Shown piece by piece: positions 1-10,731 of a stretch of 64,000 nucleotides of DNA (positions within the stretch are counted from its first letter, which is position 1; every line of letters begins with the position of its first letter). This stretch comes from Neoarius graeffei (lineage: Eukaryota; Chordata; Actinopteri; Siluriformes; Ariidae), in contig NC_083571.1 of NCBI RefSeq assembly GCF_027579695.1, forward strand, positions 47,776,890 through 47,840,889, in the 5' to 3' direction. Made by a program: the position numbers and the translations under genes. Under the pieces are notes generated by a model. The model had not been told where the DNA came from, ran no database searches, and was given only the letters and a program-made list of their open reading frames with translations.

Positions 1-252
1 CTCACCACCCCGCTCACCCTAAGGATTTCAGGCAATCACTCCGAAACTATATAACTTCACGTCATGAACAACCCTCACGTTCCCATTATTCTTGGATTAC
101 CCTGGTTGATGCAGCGCAACCCCCACTTAAACTGGACTGACCACACCATCTTAGGCTGAAGTCCTTCCTGCCTGGCCTCCTGCCTGAACTCCACTCTGCC
201 TCCCGCCAAACCACCTCAGCCCTCAGCCAGCGAGTTTCCCAACCTTTCTCAT

Positions 253-1620
253 GTGCCTCTGGAATATCTGTACCTAAAGCCTGTCTTCAGTAAGACCCTT
301 CAGTGTCCCTTCCCCCTCATAGGCCCTATGACTGTGGTATTGACCTCCTGCCAGGGATGGCGCCACCCAAGGGGCGTCTCCACTCTCTTTCCCCTGCCGA
401 GAGACAAGCCATGGAGAAATACATCACTGAGTCTCTGGCAGCTGGGATCATCCACCCTTCCTCCTCCCCCATCAGGGGTGGGATTCTTCTTTGTGGAGAA
501 GAAAGACAAGTTGCTCTGCCCCTGCATTGACTATCAAGGTCTCAACGCCATCACAGTCAAGAACTGCTACCCACTACCGCTCATGACTACAGCCTTCGAA
601 CTACTCCAGGGAGCTAAGGTGTTCACTAAACTGGACCTATGCAACGCCTATCACCTAGTTAGTATCAGGAAAGGGGACGAGTGGAAGATGGCCTTCAACA
701 CCACCACAGGCCACGATGAGTACCTCGTAGTCCCTTTCGGCCTGACTAACGTGCCCGCGGTATTCCAGGTGTTGGTTAATGATGTCTTGGACTTTCTTAA
801 CACCCTTGTCTTTGTTTACCTGGACGATATCTTGATTTTCTCTCACTCCCTGGAGGAACATCAGGGTCACATCCGGCAGGTTCTTCAACGCCTGCTGGAG
901 AATAAGCTGTTCGTTAAGGCAGAGAAGAGCGAGTTCCACCAAGGCTCTGTCTCATTCCTGGGGTTCATCATTTCACCAGCCAAGATCCAGATGGACCCCC
1001 TCAAGCTGGAGGCAGTCACTGACTGGCCCACCCCATCTTCAAGACGAGAGCTCCAGCGCTTCCTGGGGTTCGCCAACTTTTACAGGCGTTTCATCCGCAA
1101 CTTCAGCACGGTGGCCAGACCTCTCTCAGCCCTGACTTCGACCAAGACCAAGTTCAAGTGGGGGGAGGAAGCAGAGAAAGCCTTTTCCAGTCTCAAGCAC
1201 AGGTTTACCACAGCACCCATTCTCACCATACCCGATTCTACCAAGCAGTTTATCATCAAGGTTGAGACCTCCAAGTCAGGGGTCGGAGCCATCCTATCCC
1301 AGAGGGCCAACGACAACAAGGTCCACCCATGCTCCTTCTTCTCCCGCCGGCTATCCTCAGCCGAATGAAAGTACTACTTCTGTGACCGAGAACTACTGGC
1401 CTTGAAACTAGCCTTGGAGGAGTGGAGGCACTGGCTCGAGGGGTCTGATCTCCTGTTCCTAGTCTGGACCGACCATAAAACCCTGGAGTACCTCAAGTCT
1501 GCCAAACGTTTCAACTCTCGTCAAGCCTGTTGGTCTCTCTTCTTCTCCTGATTCAACTTCACACTCTCTTACCACCCAGGCTCCAAGAATGGCAAACCCG
1601 ATGCCCTGTCCAGGATGTTC
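253..1620 (+). pseudogene. Gypsy reverse transcriptase and RNase H remnant
   Basis: RT copies the element RNA into DNA. The conserved RT core is clear: KLDLCNAYH (F/LDL box), [12 protein letters not shown] and the catalytic YLDDILIFS box (codons near 818-845). The RNase H part follows with [14 protein letters not shown] and [10 protein letters not shown], continuing past an in-frame stop at 1366-1368. A reading-frame change lies near 300-530, where the segment [12 protein letters not shown] continues in a different frame from the RT core. A second stop interrupts the RNase H end at about 1549. The copy is non-functional. Confidence 0.88.
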
Positions 1621-1944
1621 TCTTCCCACCAAGAGGAGTCCAAGCCACCCGAGACTATCCTTCCTCCATGCTGCCTGGTGGGAGCTGCTATTCTAGAAGT
1701 TGAGATGCTCATGCAGAAGGCCCTGGAGCAGGACCCCGGTGAAGGTAACTCCAACAATATTCCTTATAACCATCTGCTTATTCCCTGTCATGTGCGAACT
1801 CAGGTGCTGCAGTGGCCTGTCATCCGGGAGCCGCCCGAACCCTGGCTCTCATCCAGCAGCGCTTTTAGTGGCCATCCATCAAGGAGGACATCCAGGAGTT
1901 CCTGGCAGCCTGCGACACATGCTCCTGGAACAAGACAGCCAATC

Positions 1945-2850
1945 AACCCCCTGCTGACTTACTAAGACCCCTTCCTACTCCACATCAGCCTTAGTCTCAC
2001 ATCGCCCTGGACTTCATCACAGGACTCCCCAACTCAGGTGGTAATACATGTATCCTCACTGTCACTGACCATTTTTCTAACACCGTCCATTTCATTCCTC
2101 TGCCCAAGCTCCCCTCAGCCAAAGAGAACTACTCATCCACCACGTCAGAACTACTTAGAACTACTCATCCACCATGTTTTCTGCCTACATGGTCTGCCTA
2201 CTGACATTGTTTCTGACCGGGGTCCTCAGTTCACTGCACAGTTCTGGAGAGCCTTCTGCAAACTCATCGGGGCCACCTGTAGTCTCTCCTCAGGCTTCCA
2301 CCCACAGACCAATGGCCAGGCAGAATGGGCTAACCAGGCTTTGGAGGTTGCACTCAGGTGAATGGCGTCCAGGGATGCCAGTTCTTGGAGCAAGTACCTA
2401 CCTTGGATCGAATACGCACACAACACTCTCCCTTCCTCTGCCACAGGTCTCTCTCCATTCCAGTGCTCACTAGGGTACCAACCACCATTGTTCCCCAGCC
2501 AGGAGGAGGAGGTCACCATACCATCAGCCCAGGCTTTTATACACCGCTGCAGGAGAACGTGGGCATTGGCCTGGAGAAGACTCATTTGCTCCGCACTCGC
2601 ATCCAAGAAGCAGGCTGACAAATGTCGCTCCAAGACACCCACCTACCAAGTGGGTCAACGAGTTATGCTCTCCACACGCCACCTGCCACTTAGGGCCATC
2701 TCTCACAAGCTGGCACCCAGGTTCCTTGGACCCTTCTTCACCAAGAAGGTAATCAACCCATGTTCCATTAGACTGGCATTACCACTCACTATGCGACGTG
2801 TTCACCCCACCTTTCATATATCACAGCTTAAACCTCTGGTTTCCAGTCCT
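1945..2850 (+). pseudogene. Gypsy integrase remnant
   Basis: The integrase core is recognisable from [26 protein letters not shown] and [14 protein letters not shown], which hold the D,D-35-E type residues of retroviral-type integrases (rve fold). A stop at 2359-2361 and at least one frame change separate the core from the C-terminal part. The C-terminal part has [25 protein letters not shown] and ends at [13 protein letters not shown], the usual lead-in to a chromodomain. The zinc-binding N-terminus (about 1700-1940) is badly degraded. Confidence 0.85.
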
Positions 2851-2854
2851 TTGC

Positions 2855-2997
2855 TTTGCTTTAGGAAGAGCGTCAGGGTGCTGCTGGTGGAACTCCCTGA
2901 TAAGTGTTGGGTCCAGTATGAACCTGGCGGAGACCCAACTTCTCTCCTCGGGACTGTAACCCTCCCAGTCCACAACATGGTCCCCTGCCAGAGGTAC
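2855..2997 (-). pseudogene. Inverted Gypsy chromodomain segment
   Basis: The minus strand encodes [16 protein letters not shown] followed by [13 protein letters not shown], the typical chromodomain tail of fish Gypsy integrases. The rest of the element is on the plus strand and stops just before this position, so this block of about 140 bp has been flipped in place. Confidence 0.8.
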
Positions 2998-3052
2998 TGT
3001 CCCTCCCTTACACCCCATACACCCCACCCCCATATCTAGAATTATTAGATAT

Positions 3053-3250
3053 GTCAACTTGAGCTCGTGTGCCAAATTTCATTCTTCTATCACAAAACAA
3101 ATAATTCCATGTTTTTTTGTTGCTTAACAGCCAAAACTATATCACATTAATGGTGGAATAAGATCTGACCTGATTTGTCCTGGCTTAATATTTTTACATC
3201 ACAAAACCCTGTGATTTTGACAGAGGTGTGTAGACTTATTATATCCACTG
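3053..3250. mobile_element. Tc1-like transposon terminal fragment
   Basis: The segment ends at ATATCCACTG followed by TA (3251-3252), a Tc1-type terminus. I recognise the sequence reading inward (…GTGTGTAGAC…, CCTGTGATTTTGACA) as the end of a common fish Tc1 element. The other end is missing; the fragment abuts the Gypsy remnant. Confidence 0.6.
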
Positions 3251-3255
3251 TAGAT

Positions 3256-4370
3256 ACAATAAAAAGGTTGATCATGTTGAACAGCGTCCCAAATAACCTA
3301 TGTTTGTTTGTGTTTGATTAACTTATTGAATGAATGAATGAATGAATGAATGAATGAATGAATGAATTTCTGTGTCAGCAGTTACATAACTTCAGAAACC
3401 CATTCCTCAATCTGTTTCTCCCTACAGGTATTCTTCATAAAATCCTGTATACTCTTAGTTCTACATAAAATAACTATCTCCATGGAGACAAATGGACATT
3501 AGGCTTTGGGCTCAATTAATAAAAAGCATTAATTCAAGTGTTGCTTGCTTGAAGAAGGACAGAGAGCTAGAGAGAGAAGTGTGATGAAAGATGGAGAAAG
3601 ACAAAACTGCATGTGCTCTCTACACTGCATTCTCGAAATAAATTGATTGGATCGCTTGAAGTCACATTCCAATATATTTCAGTATACCATTGCAATGCAT
3701 TGCACAATACTTATTATACATACAGGCCACTTTTTCCATGGAATAAAAACATGTATTCAATTTCCTTCTAGTGGGTTTATTGATGGCATACAATATTGTT
3801 ATCATATTGCTTATCCTCCATGTATTATGCCACGCTCCCCAATGGAGAATGAGCGTGTGATATTAGAATATTGCACGTTGTCAAGACAACATGACGTCAC
3901 ACATCAGAGCTCATGTGAATATCCAATGACAAAACTTTTCTGTTGTGCATGTGCACAATCTTTGTCCGCCGGGAAAGAGAGAAAACGAGGCTAATCCAGT
4001 GCTAGGTTTAAGCACTAAATAAATAAACTGAAAATAAAGACGCGCTGAACACCCGAAACGCTACCAAAACTTCGCTATATATATTCTTCACACATATTTA
4101 CAAGAGAAAAACATACCAATGGACATCGAAAAACTGGAAAAGAGACACGTCAGAGATGTAAAACTTCTGCGCTAGCGAGTGACTGTAATAGCTTGGAAAC
4201 AAACATGGCCGTGACGTTTGCTTCATTAAAAGCGGAATATTCTGAGAGAATTTTGGCTGCCAGGTCGCTCCATTGTGTGTAGTTGTTGACATTGATTTTA
4301 AAAGTAACTAAGTAAATTACACAGGGGGAAAAAATATTCAGCTTGACTGCACTAGCATTGGCCTGCACTA
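3256..4370. other. Intergenic, no gene recognised
   Basis: It contains a GAAT/TGAA microsatellite (about 3325-3366). A longer open stretch at 3647-3994 has no recognisable protein similarity. The part 3640-4300 looks like unclassified repeat sequence. Confidence 0.5.
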
Positions 4371-4550
4371 GCATTGGCTTTCACTAATATTACACCAGCT
4401 AGAAGGTAACTGGACTGCCATGCTAACAGCACCAAGTCACGGGTAAGCTCGCATTGGCCTTCGCTAACACTACTGCTATACTGGCTGGAAGCTAACTGGA
4501 CTGCTGCACTAACAGCACCGAGTCATGGGTAAGCTAGCGTTGGCCTTCGA
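4371..4550. repeat. Tandem repeat, about 80-86 bp unit
   Basis: Two consecutive units (4371-4450 and 4451-4536) begin GCATTGGC(C/T)TTC, share AACTGGACTGC and end GGGTAAGCT. A third unit starts at 4537 and is cut short. Confidence 0.75.
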
Positions 4551-4597
4551 GAATGCTGATATGGAGAGTGTGTATGTATTATAATAATAATAATAAT

Positions 4598-4740
4598 AAT
4601 ATTGGCTGACTTTTTTTCGTGGTCTTTCAGATGTATTCCATTCAACTAGCATGATATTGAACTCATCTTCAACTCGTTCAATATCATGCTATATGAATGG
4701 AATACATCTGGTAGACCACGAAAAAAAGCTAACCAATATT
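4598..4740. repeat. Long palindrome with 64-bp arms
   Basis: The left arm 4598-4661 and right arm 4677-4740 are near-perfect reverse complements, separated by a 15-bp spacer. The outer ends are AATATTGG / CCAATATT. It could be a fold-back MITE. Confidence 0.85.
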
Positions 4741-5038
4741 ATTTAATTATCTTTCAGAAGGACCAGCAATTGTTTGCTCAATCATCAAAATGTTTGCTGC
4801 AATTCCAGTGTATTATCTGCACAACACTGTAACTGCTATTTGGTAATCCATATTTTATATCCAGTATTTAGAGCTTTTCAGTGTTTACATTCAAAACATC
4901 CATCATAAGAGATTATATATGCTTCAGAAATTCATCGTATTTTCATATGTTGCTTCACAGATTCAAATTTCTCCAATTTCACACCATTAAGCATGTGTCA
5001 AACATTAATATAACTTGAAAAGGAATGTGATGGATATC

Positions 5039-6786
5039 CAGGGGCGATTTCTCAGAGACAACAAGGGAAGCCGAACTTCCCCTAAAATTCTCTCCCCAAA
5101 CTGCGGCGTCTACGACGTTGAATTCTCATTAAAACAATAACTTGCATAACATAATATATGCCCAAGATTGTATTTACGTTCATAACGATCCCTATGTCAT
5201 CCTGTAACTTATTTGAGTGATGTCTGACGAACTTGCAGTTCGCTATGGACTGGCAGCCGGGTATCAGTTGAAGTCTATGAGACGGCTCTGAACAGCTAAT
5301 TTCAGCTAGTTGTTATTGGTTAAAATCGACAAAATCGTCACTTCCAGGGAAGCCGGGTATCTCTGGGGGTAAATGGGACATTGGGAGGGCCAAGAAGCCG
5401 GGCTGATAAAGGATTATTGGAGGTGGTGTTTGAAAGACATGAGGAGGGCAGGGTCGCTGTACTTCGGCGACGAACACGGAAGCATGATCAGTCAGTCCTT
5501 AGCGGATGTCGAGAAAGTGTAGTCGTGTGCCAAAGTGCTGTCCGAATTTTTTTTTCATATAAACATTTCTTCTCATTGATGTCTCTGTACATTACTCTGT
5601 AAATAAATGTAAATATTACTCGTTGTGCTCTGTTAACTTTCATCCATTCTATCAGTTTGATCATTCATGAATTCACTCGTTTATTTCATTTGTAGTTCAA
5701 TCAACGTGGTTGTAGGCTAGCTTGAGCCTTATTGGGATCTGTAGTGCTAGCTGCTAACAGCTGGTATCTATCTGCTATAATGGCAAAGTATGGCCAGTCA
5801 TTTTGCCCCACCCCCGCCTCGCTCTCCATCTGGTGCGGTAGTGATGTCCCATTGCTCGCGCGCCACAGCAGAGACCTGCGTGACCTTCAGCCGGTACAGT
5901 CGCTGTTCTTTTACCACCTCCGTTATTCTCATCTTTCCGGTGTGTTCTTGATTTTTCCATTGTGTCCTATTTTGCCATATCAAGACCCAAAATGGTATTG
6001 TATTATTCATATTTAAGTGAATAATCAATTCAGTCATCATAACTTGGCATTTTTAACCCAAGCAATCAAAAAGAGGAAATTTCTCATCTCATCTCATTAT
6101 CTCTAGCTGCTTTATCCTTCTACAGGGTCGCAGGCAAGCTGGAGCCTATCCCAGCTGACTACGGGCGAAAGGCGGGGTACACCCTGGACAAGTCGCCAGG
6201 TCATCACAGGGCTGACACATAGACACAGACAACCATTCACACTCACATTCACACCTACGCTCAATTTAGAGTCACCAGTTAACCTAACCTGCATGTCTTT
6301 GGACTGTGGGGGAAACCGGAGCACCCGGAGGAAACCCACGGGGAGAACATGCAAACTCCACACAGAAAGGCCCTCGCCGGACCCGGGGTTCGAACCCAGG
6401 ACCTTCTTGCTGTGAGGCGACAGCGCTAACCACTACACCACCGTGCCGCCCTAAGAGGAAATTTATTCAATATTTTCAAAAAATTTTACAAAAACATTTG
6501 AATTGTAATTAAAAAAAATTCCACAGCAGAGGCCAGATAAAGCAAGATGCTATCTTTATTCTTATTAAACATGATAAAAGAAACATTGAGTGTTAGGTAA
6601 ATGCAAAAAAAAAAAGTAAAATTAGAAAATTTATTTTTTGACCATAATGTCCCAAATGAGAGACCAATTTCTGAGACAGACCCACATAACAACAAATTGA
6701 CTCATGACAAATAACAAATTGAAAAATTGTATTACATAGACCTAAAACTGAGCTTCCCCTATTTCAAAGCCCACCAGCCGCCACTG
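5039..6786. mobile_element. Non-autonomous hAT element with exact 8-bp duplication
   Basis: The termini CAGGGGCG… and …CGCCACTG are hAT-like inverted ends. The flanking target duplication is TGGATATC at 5031-5038 and 6787-6794. No transposase-like reading frame is seen inside. A SINE is nested at 6083-6452. Confidence 0.82.
6083..6452 (-). mobile_element. tRNA-derived SINE (copy 1), full length with target duplication
   Basis: On the minus strand it starts GGCGGCACGGTGGTGTAG with an A-box (TGGTGTAGTGG) and a B-box (GGTTCGAACCC), the internal RNA polymerase III promoter of tRNA-derived SINEs. The tail is an ATGAG-type repeat. The 12-bp target duplication AAGAGGAAATTT lies at 6071-6082 and 6453-6464. 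It inserted into the hAT element after that element landed. Confidence 0.85.
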
Positions 6787-6794
6787 TGGATATC

Positions 6795-6838
6795 ATATCA
6801 CAAAATAAGATGCACTGTCAACCCTCACAGGCGAGAGG

Positions 6839-6869
<31 letters not shown>

Positions 6870-7097
6870 GTGTGCTTACAGTGAATGTTGCATTTGATGG
6901 CTGAATTAGACTTGGATGCACATCTCTGTCTTTCATATTCCACACTTCACAGTAAGTCTGTAAATATTTTCAAATATTATATTGTAGGAATTGTGTAATC
7001 TACAAAATCTTTATAGAAATTCTAGAAAGTGGATGGTGTCAGAATAAAATTGGCAATTTTTTAAAACCACCTGTTTGTTTGTATATGTGTGTATGTG

Positions 7098-7166
<69 letters not shown>

Positions 7167-7532
7167 GATAATTCTGCATAATCATTGTTTTGTCATTGTC
7201 TGATTACTTTTGTCAGTGTGTGCTCAGATACGATGATGGTATTGAATGGAAACACTGACTCTTATACAGAATCTTAAATGGCTGAATAAGATTATAATTC
7301 CTTTCCTTTTGTGACATTATCCTTAAACATACATGATTACAGAAAAGCTGACAAGACACCAATAAATGGTGTATGTTATATGCCACAGTTTGTGTACTAT
7401 GATTTGGAATTTCCTTTTTTTATTCATTCTTTCTTACTTTTTTTCTTTAGAAAGTTATCTGATCAACTCCGACAGACTTGCTTGGCAACAAGACATTGTC
7501 ATTCTGGTTATTAGTCTCCACATCCTCCCAAT
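6795..7532. other. Upstream region of the GPCR gene; GA and TA microsatellites
   Basis: It holds a GA repeat (about 6843-6870) and a long TA repeat (about 7099-7165). A pyrimidine tract ending TTTCTTTAG at about 7449 could be a splice acceptor for the exon that holds the receptor start codon, implying an upstream untranslated exon. No promoter element can be named with confidence. Confidence 0.4.
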
Positions 7533-10304
7533 ATGAATGAATCTTTGATGCATTTCCAGCTCTCCTGCAATACAAGTCCAAGCTCAGCACCAGACCTTTA
7601 CATCAGTGTCACTAAACAGGAGCCGTACCATGTCGCCATCCCCATGACAGTTTTCTATGTCATCTTGTTTGTCTTTGGGGTCCTATCCAATAGTATTAGC
7701 ATGCTTACGCTCCTCAGGGATGTCCGTATGAAAGTCAGCGCCATACAGCTCTACCTGCTTAGTCTGGTTCTATCTGACCTCCTCCAGCTATTGACGATTC
7801 CCATCACTGTATATCGTTACTACTGGGAAAGTTACCCATGGAGACTCGGAGAACCCTTGTGCAAAGCTTACTTCATGGTGCGTCAGATGTACTGCGCCAC
7901 AACCAGCTGGGTGATCCTTGCATTTACTATTGAGCGCTATGTGGCCATCTGTCACACCATGTGGTCCCTTGCCGGCCTCAGGAAGTCACGACTCCTGTGT
8001 GTTCTAGGCTGGATCTGGTTACTGGCATTGGGTACCTCAGTGCCATTTGCTCTCGTGTACAGGCATGCCCAAGCCTGCATCCTGGATTATGGGGCAACGT
8101 CACCTGACACAGCCTTTGTGGTGTCCACCATGTGTGAGATGACCGAGGAGGAACCTTCCCACCTTTACAAGGGAGCACTGCTTCTGAGGGGTATCCTCTG
8201 CTTCTTGATCCCACTTGTGTGCATCTTCACCCTCTACATACTCATCATTACCCACTTCCGCTACAACAGCCGTCAGCGCATGGCCATGGGCATCACTAGA
8301 GCTGTAAGTGAAGGAGGAAATCCTCAGTGCCTCCAGCATGGGAAGCTGCTAATTCAGGAGAAACGGGCTTTGCGACTTATGGGTATGATTTTATTCTCCT
8401 GATATCTTTGTCACATCATGTTTTGTGGTCAGATTCTTTGGCCCTGATTCCTTTATAGTGCTGTCTTCTGTAGTGCAAGTTGAGGTTCCTGATGCCTTTT
8501 CTGCAAAACAGGAAGACAGGAGGCTGAACTGAAGGTAGCAGAGTTGAAAATGTTGAGATTTTCATTGGGAGTGACAAAGTTGGACAGGATTATAAATGAG
8601 TATAGTAGAGGGACAGCACATGTAGGACAGCTCGGAGACAAAGTGAGAGAGGCGAGATTGAGATGGTTTGGATACATACAGAAGAGAGATTCAGGGCATA
8701 TTGGGAAAAGAATCCTGGAGATGTAGTTGCCAGGTAGAAGGAAAAGAGGAAGACCAAAGATAAGATTTATGGATGTGGTGAAGGAGGACATGAGGATGCT
8801 TGGTGTGACAGAAAAAGATAAAGAGGACAGGAGGAGATGGAGGGACGTAAACCTCTGTGGCAATGGGAACAGCCAGAAGAAGAAGAAACTATAAAACAGG
8901 ACGATAATGGCAAAATGTAGAGTAGAAGAAAGACCATAGTTGCATTAGTGCCTGAACAGGCTAGCACTTCCTTGGCACCTAGATGAGGGCCCAGACTGTG
9001 AACTAGTGAAGTTGGGACCACTGGTTTGCAAGAAGCAAGAAAGGTCCTACAACCAAAATAAAACATATATCCCCAAATCTCTGAAATGTGTGTCTGGCCA
9101 AGCTGATGGTCCATAGCTGGTAGGACTGGTGGAGGTTTTGGGGACTGAAGCAGATACGGTACATAAGACACTGCAGGATTGCATCGTAAGGTCAGAGACC
9201 ATATCCAAAGAGATACTAGGAACCTGGAGACTTGGGTATCTTTGTATATTTTTACATTTACTTTTATGGCATTTGGGAGAGAGATGTGCTTATCCAGAAC
9301 AACTTACATTTTTTATTGCATTTTATACAACTGAGCATTTTAAGGGTTAACGGTTCTGGTAGATGAGCCTCAGAGATACCTGCATGAAGGCCAGTGCCAT
9401 ACAGTTCTGATATCCTCCAGTTCCCTGAATCCAGCTCCCATTACTGTATACCACTACTGTTGGGAAAGCTACCCATGGAGACTTGAAGAACCCTTGTGTA
9501 AAGATTAGTTTACAGTGAGCCAGATATACTGCGCCACAACCTGTTGAGTGATCCTCATCTTCACTACAGAGCTTTATGTGGCCCTCTGTCATACCATGTG
9601 ATCCCTTGGCATCTATAGAGGTCATAACTACCTTGTCTTCATGGCTGGATATAGCTACTGGCATGAGGTACTTCAGTATAATGCAGGTATTACAAGGCAA
9701 CGTCACCTGACAGCTTCTGTGGTGTCCACCATGTGTGACATGACAGAAGAGGAACCTTCCCCCCTTTACAATGGAGTACTGGATACTAGTGGAACGGATC
9801 TGGGTCTTTGAGGCTAGCTGAGCTGGAGCAGCCACGGGCTGTGGAACTCAAGTACCTGACACGACAGGCAGGGCTACAAAAGGATGACTGCAGATGCTGC
9901 AGTATGATATTTGAGTTCTTTCTTCCTTTATGTGGTACATTTTGTCAACTTCTCTTTCTCTTGTTTCAATTTTTGCAGGGGCTGTAGTGGTCACTTTTTT
10001 TGTGTGCAACTTCCCTGACATTGCATCCTCACTCATGCAAGTGTATGTGGACTCGTGGTCAGGGACAGTGCTCATGGTGTACACAGTGCTCAAGTCCTAC
10101 TTGTCGCTGCCGCTCTGGTATGTAAACAGTGTGCTGGACCCCATCCTCTTCTGCATCTCCTCGAAAATGTTCCGCAAAGCATGTTGGGAAACTGTGGAGC
10201 CTCTCAGATCCCAATGTCTGTGTGCATGCAGACAGAGAAACCCAGTGTCAGAGAGAAACATGGTTAACCAGAATTCCACAGGAGCAGTTAGCACATCAGC
10301 CTGA
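7533..10304 (+). CDS. Class A G protein-coupled receptor, two exons (GPR39/ghrelin-neurotensin receptor-like), 391 aa
   Basis: Exon 1 is 7533-8382 (donor GT at 8383) and exon 2 is 9979-10304 (acceptor AG at 9977-9978). The shared glycine codon 284 joins …EKRALRLMG to AVVVTFFVC. The spliced protein has an extracellular N-terminus with sequons at Asn2 and Asn13, and TM1 about 36-60 (GVLSN). TM2 has Asp82, TM3 has Cys110 and ERY 134-136, TM4 is about 153-175 and TM5 about 213-242. TM6-TM7 come from exon 2, followed by a cysteine-rich tail (Cys363, 365, 367). An intron between TM5 and TM6 is typical of GHSR, GPR39 and related peptide-receptor genes, which is why I favour that group; the ligand is unknown. 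Two switch positions are unusual: TM6 has CNFP where CWxP is usual, and TM7 has DPILF where NPxxY is usual. Class A membership is near certain; the subfamily is tentative. Confidence 0.8.
8500..8885 (+). pseudogene. RTE-type LINE 3' fragment in GPCR intron
   Basis: The plus strand encodes [33 protein letters not shown] and [18 protein letters not shown] with later stops. This is the C-terminal end of a reverse transcriptase polyprotein of the RTE type common in fish. A related piece lies on the minus strand at 37955-38300. Confidence 0.7.
9240..9350. repeat. Fish interspersed repeat fragment
   Basis: The stretch TTTTATGGCATTTGGGAGAG…CTTATCCAGAAC…ACTTACATT resembles a very common fish interspersed repeat. 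Part of the same consensus, reversed, appears near 17365-17405. The class is not assigned. Confidence 0.45.
9359..9785 (+). pseudogene. Decayed duplicate of GPCR exon 1 inside the GPCR intron
   Basis: This stretch matches exon 1 of the receptor (about 7705-8182) block by block. Shared runs include AGCTACCCATGGAGACT versus AGTTACCCATGGAGACT, TACTGCGCCACAACC, and GTGGTGTCCACCATGTGTGA. It carries in-frame stops (for example TAG after AAAGAT, TGA after ACCTGT) and internal deletions, so it cannot code. It lies between the working exons in the same orientation, which points to a partial tandem duplication of the locus. Confidence 0.88.
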
Positions 10305-10497
10305 TGACTCTTAATTTGCCATCTGAGTATGAATGCAAATGAGAGATTTGTACAGGGTACATGTTGTTTCAGCTGCGACAAATGAAAAATGTTTTGTGGA
10401 GTTTATTGGATATACATATATTGGTTTTATATTCTGTGTAATATGTTGTTGTTTTTTAAACATCTGTTGTATAAAAAGCCATGTGATAGATTGGCAG
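10305..10497. other. GPCR 3' flank
   Basis: No canonical AATAAA is seen close behind the stop codon. Nothing else is recognised. Confidence 0.35.
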
Positions 10498-10731
10498 CCT
10501 GCCCAGGGTTTACCCCGCATCTCACCTGAAGTCAGCTGGGATTAGCTCCAGCTTTCCCCATGACCCTGACGGATAAGCGGTATAGAGGATGGATGGATGT
10601 TGTATAAACAGTACTCTCCGGTACAATTGTTCTGATTACTACAGTGATTAAAGGAATCAAGAAAGAATTCCTTAGGGGTTCTTGTATTGTTCATAGTACA
10701 CACAAAAAAGGAAACTATTTGCTTTCTTCTA
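10498..10731. repeat. SINE/LINE-type tail plus about 130 bp, duplicated at 36078-36335
   Basis: It starts CCTGCCCAGGGTTTACC, runs through GTCAGCTGGGATTAGCTCC to a GGATGGATGG end, the common fish retroelement tail. It continues through about 130 bp that also precedes the second Tc1 copy at 36336. Confidence 0.75.

Larger units (their letters stand above)
1..3040 (+). mobile_element. Ty3/Gypsy LTR retrotransposon, decayed pol region (5' part outside window)
   Basis: The + strand carries, in order, a protease-end segment (ILGLPWL, about 90-120), reverse transcriptase, RNase H, integrase core and integrase C-terminus. The sequence changes frame and has stops, so no complete polyprotein remains. 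No LTR is visible at the right end, where a Tc1 end begins near 3053. The chromodomain expected at the 3' end is present but lies on the opposite strand (see 2855-2997). It is an old inactive copy; the order RT-RNaseH-IN-chromodomain identifies a Gypsy chromovirus-like element. Confidence 0.9.

Noticed and set aside
2226-2642. 138-codon minus-strand frame in the Gypsy region
   Set aside because: Opposite strand of the integrase; no independent similarity.
5381-5602. 73-codon frame in the hAT element as a transposase remnant
   Set aside because: No hAT motif is visible and the frame is short.
6795-7532. TATA-box promoter for the GPCR in the long TA run
   Set aside because: The TA run is a microsatellite; position and context do not identify a promoter.
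8453-8863. 136-codon minus-strand frame
   Set aside because: It is the antisense of the RTE LINE C-terminal fragment.
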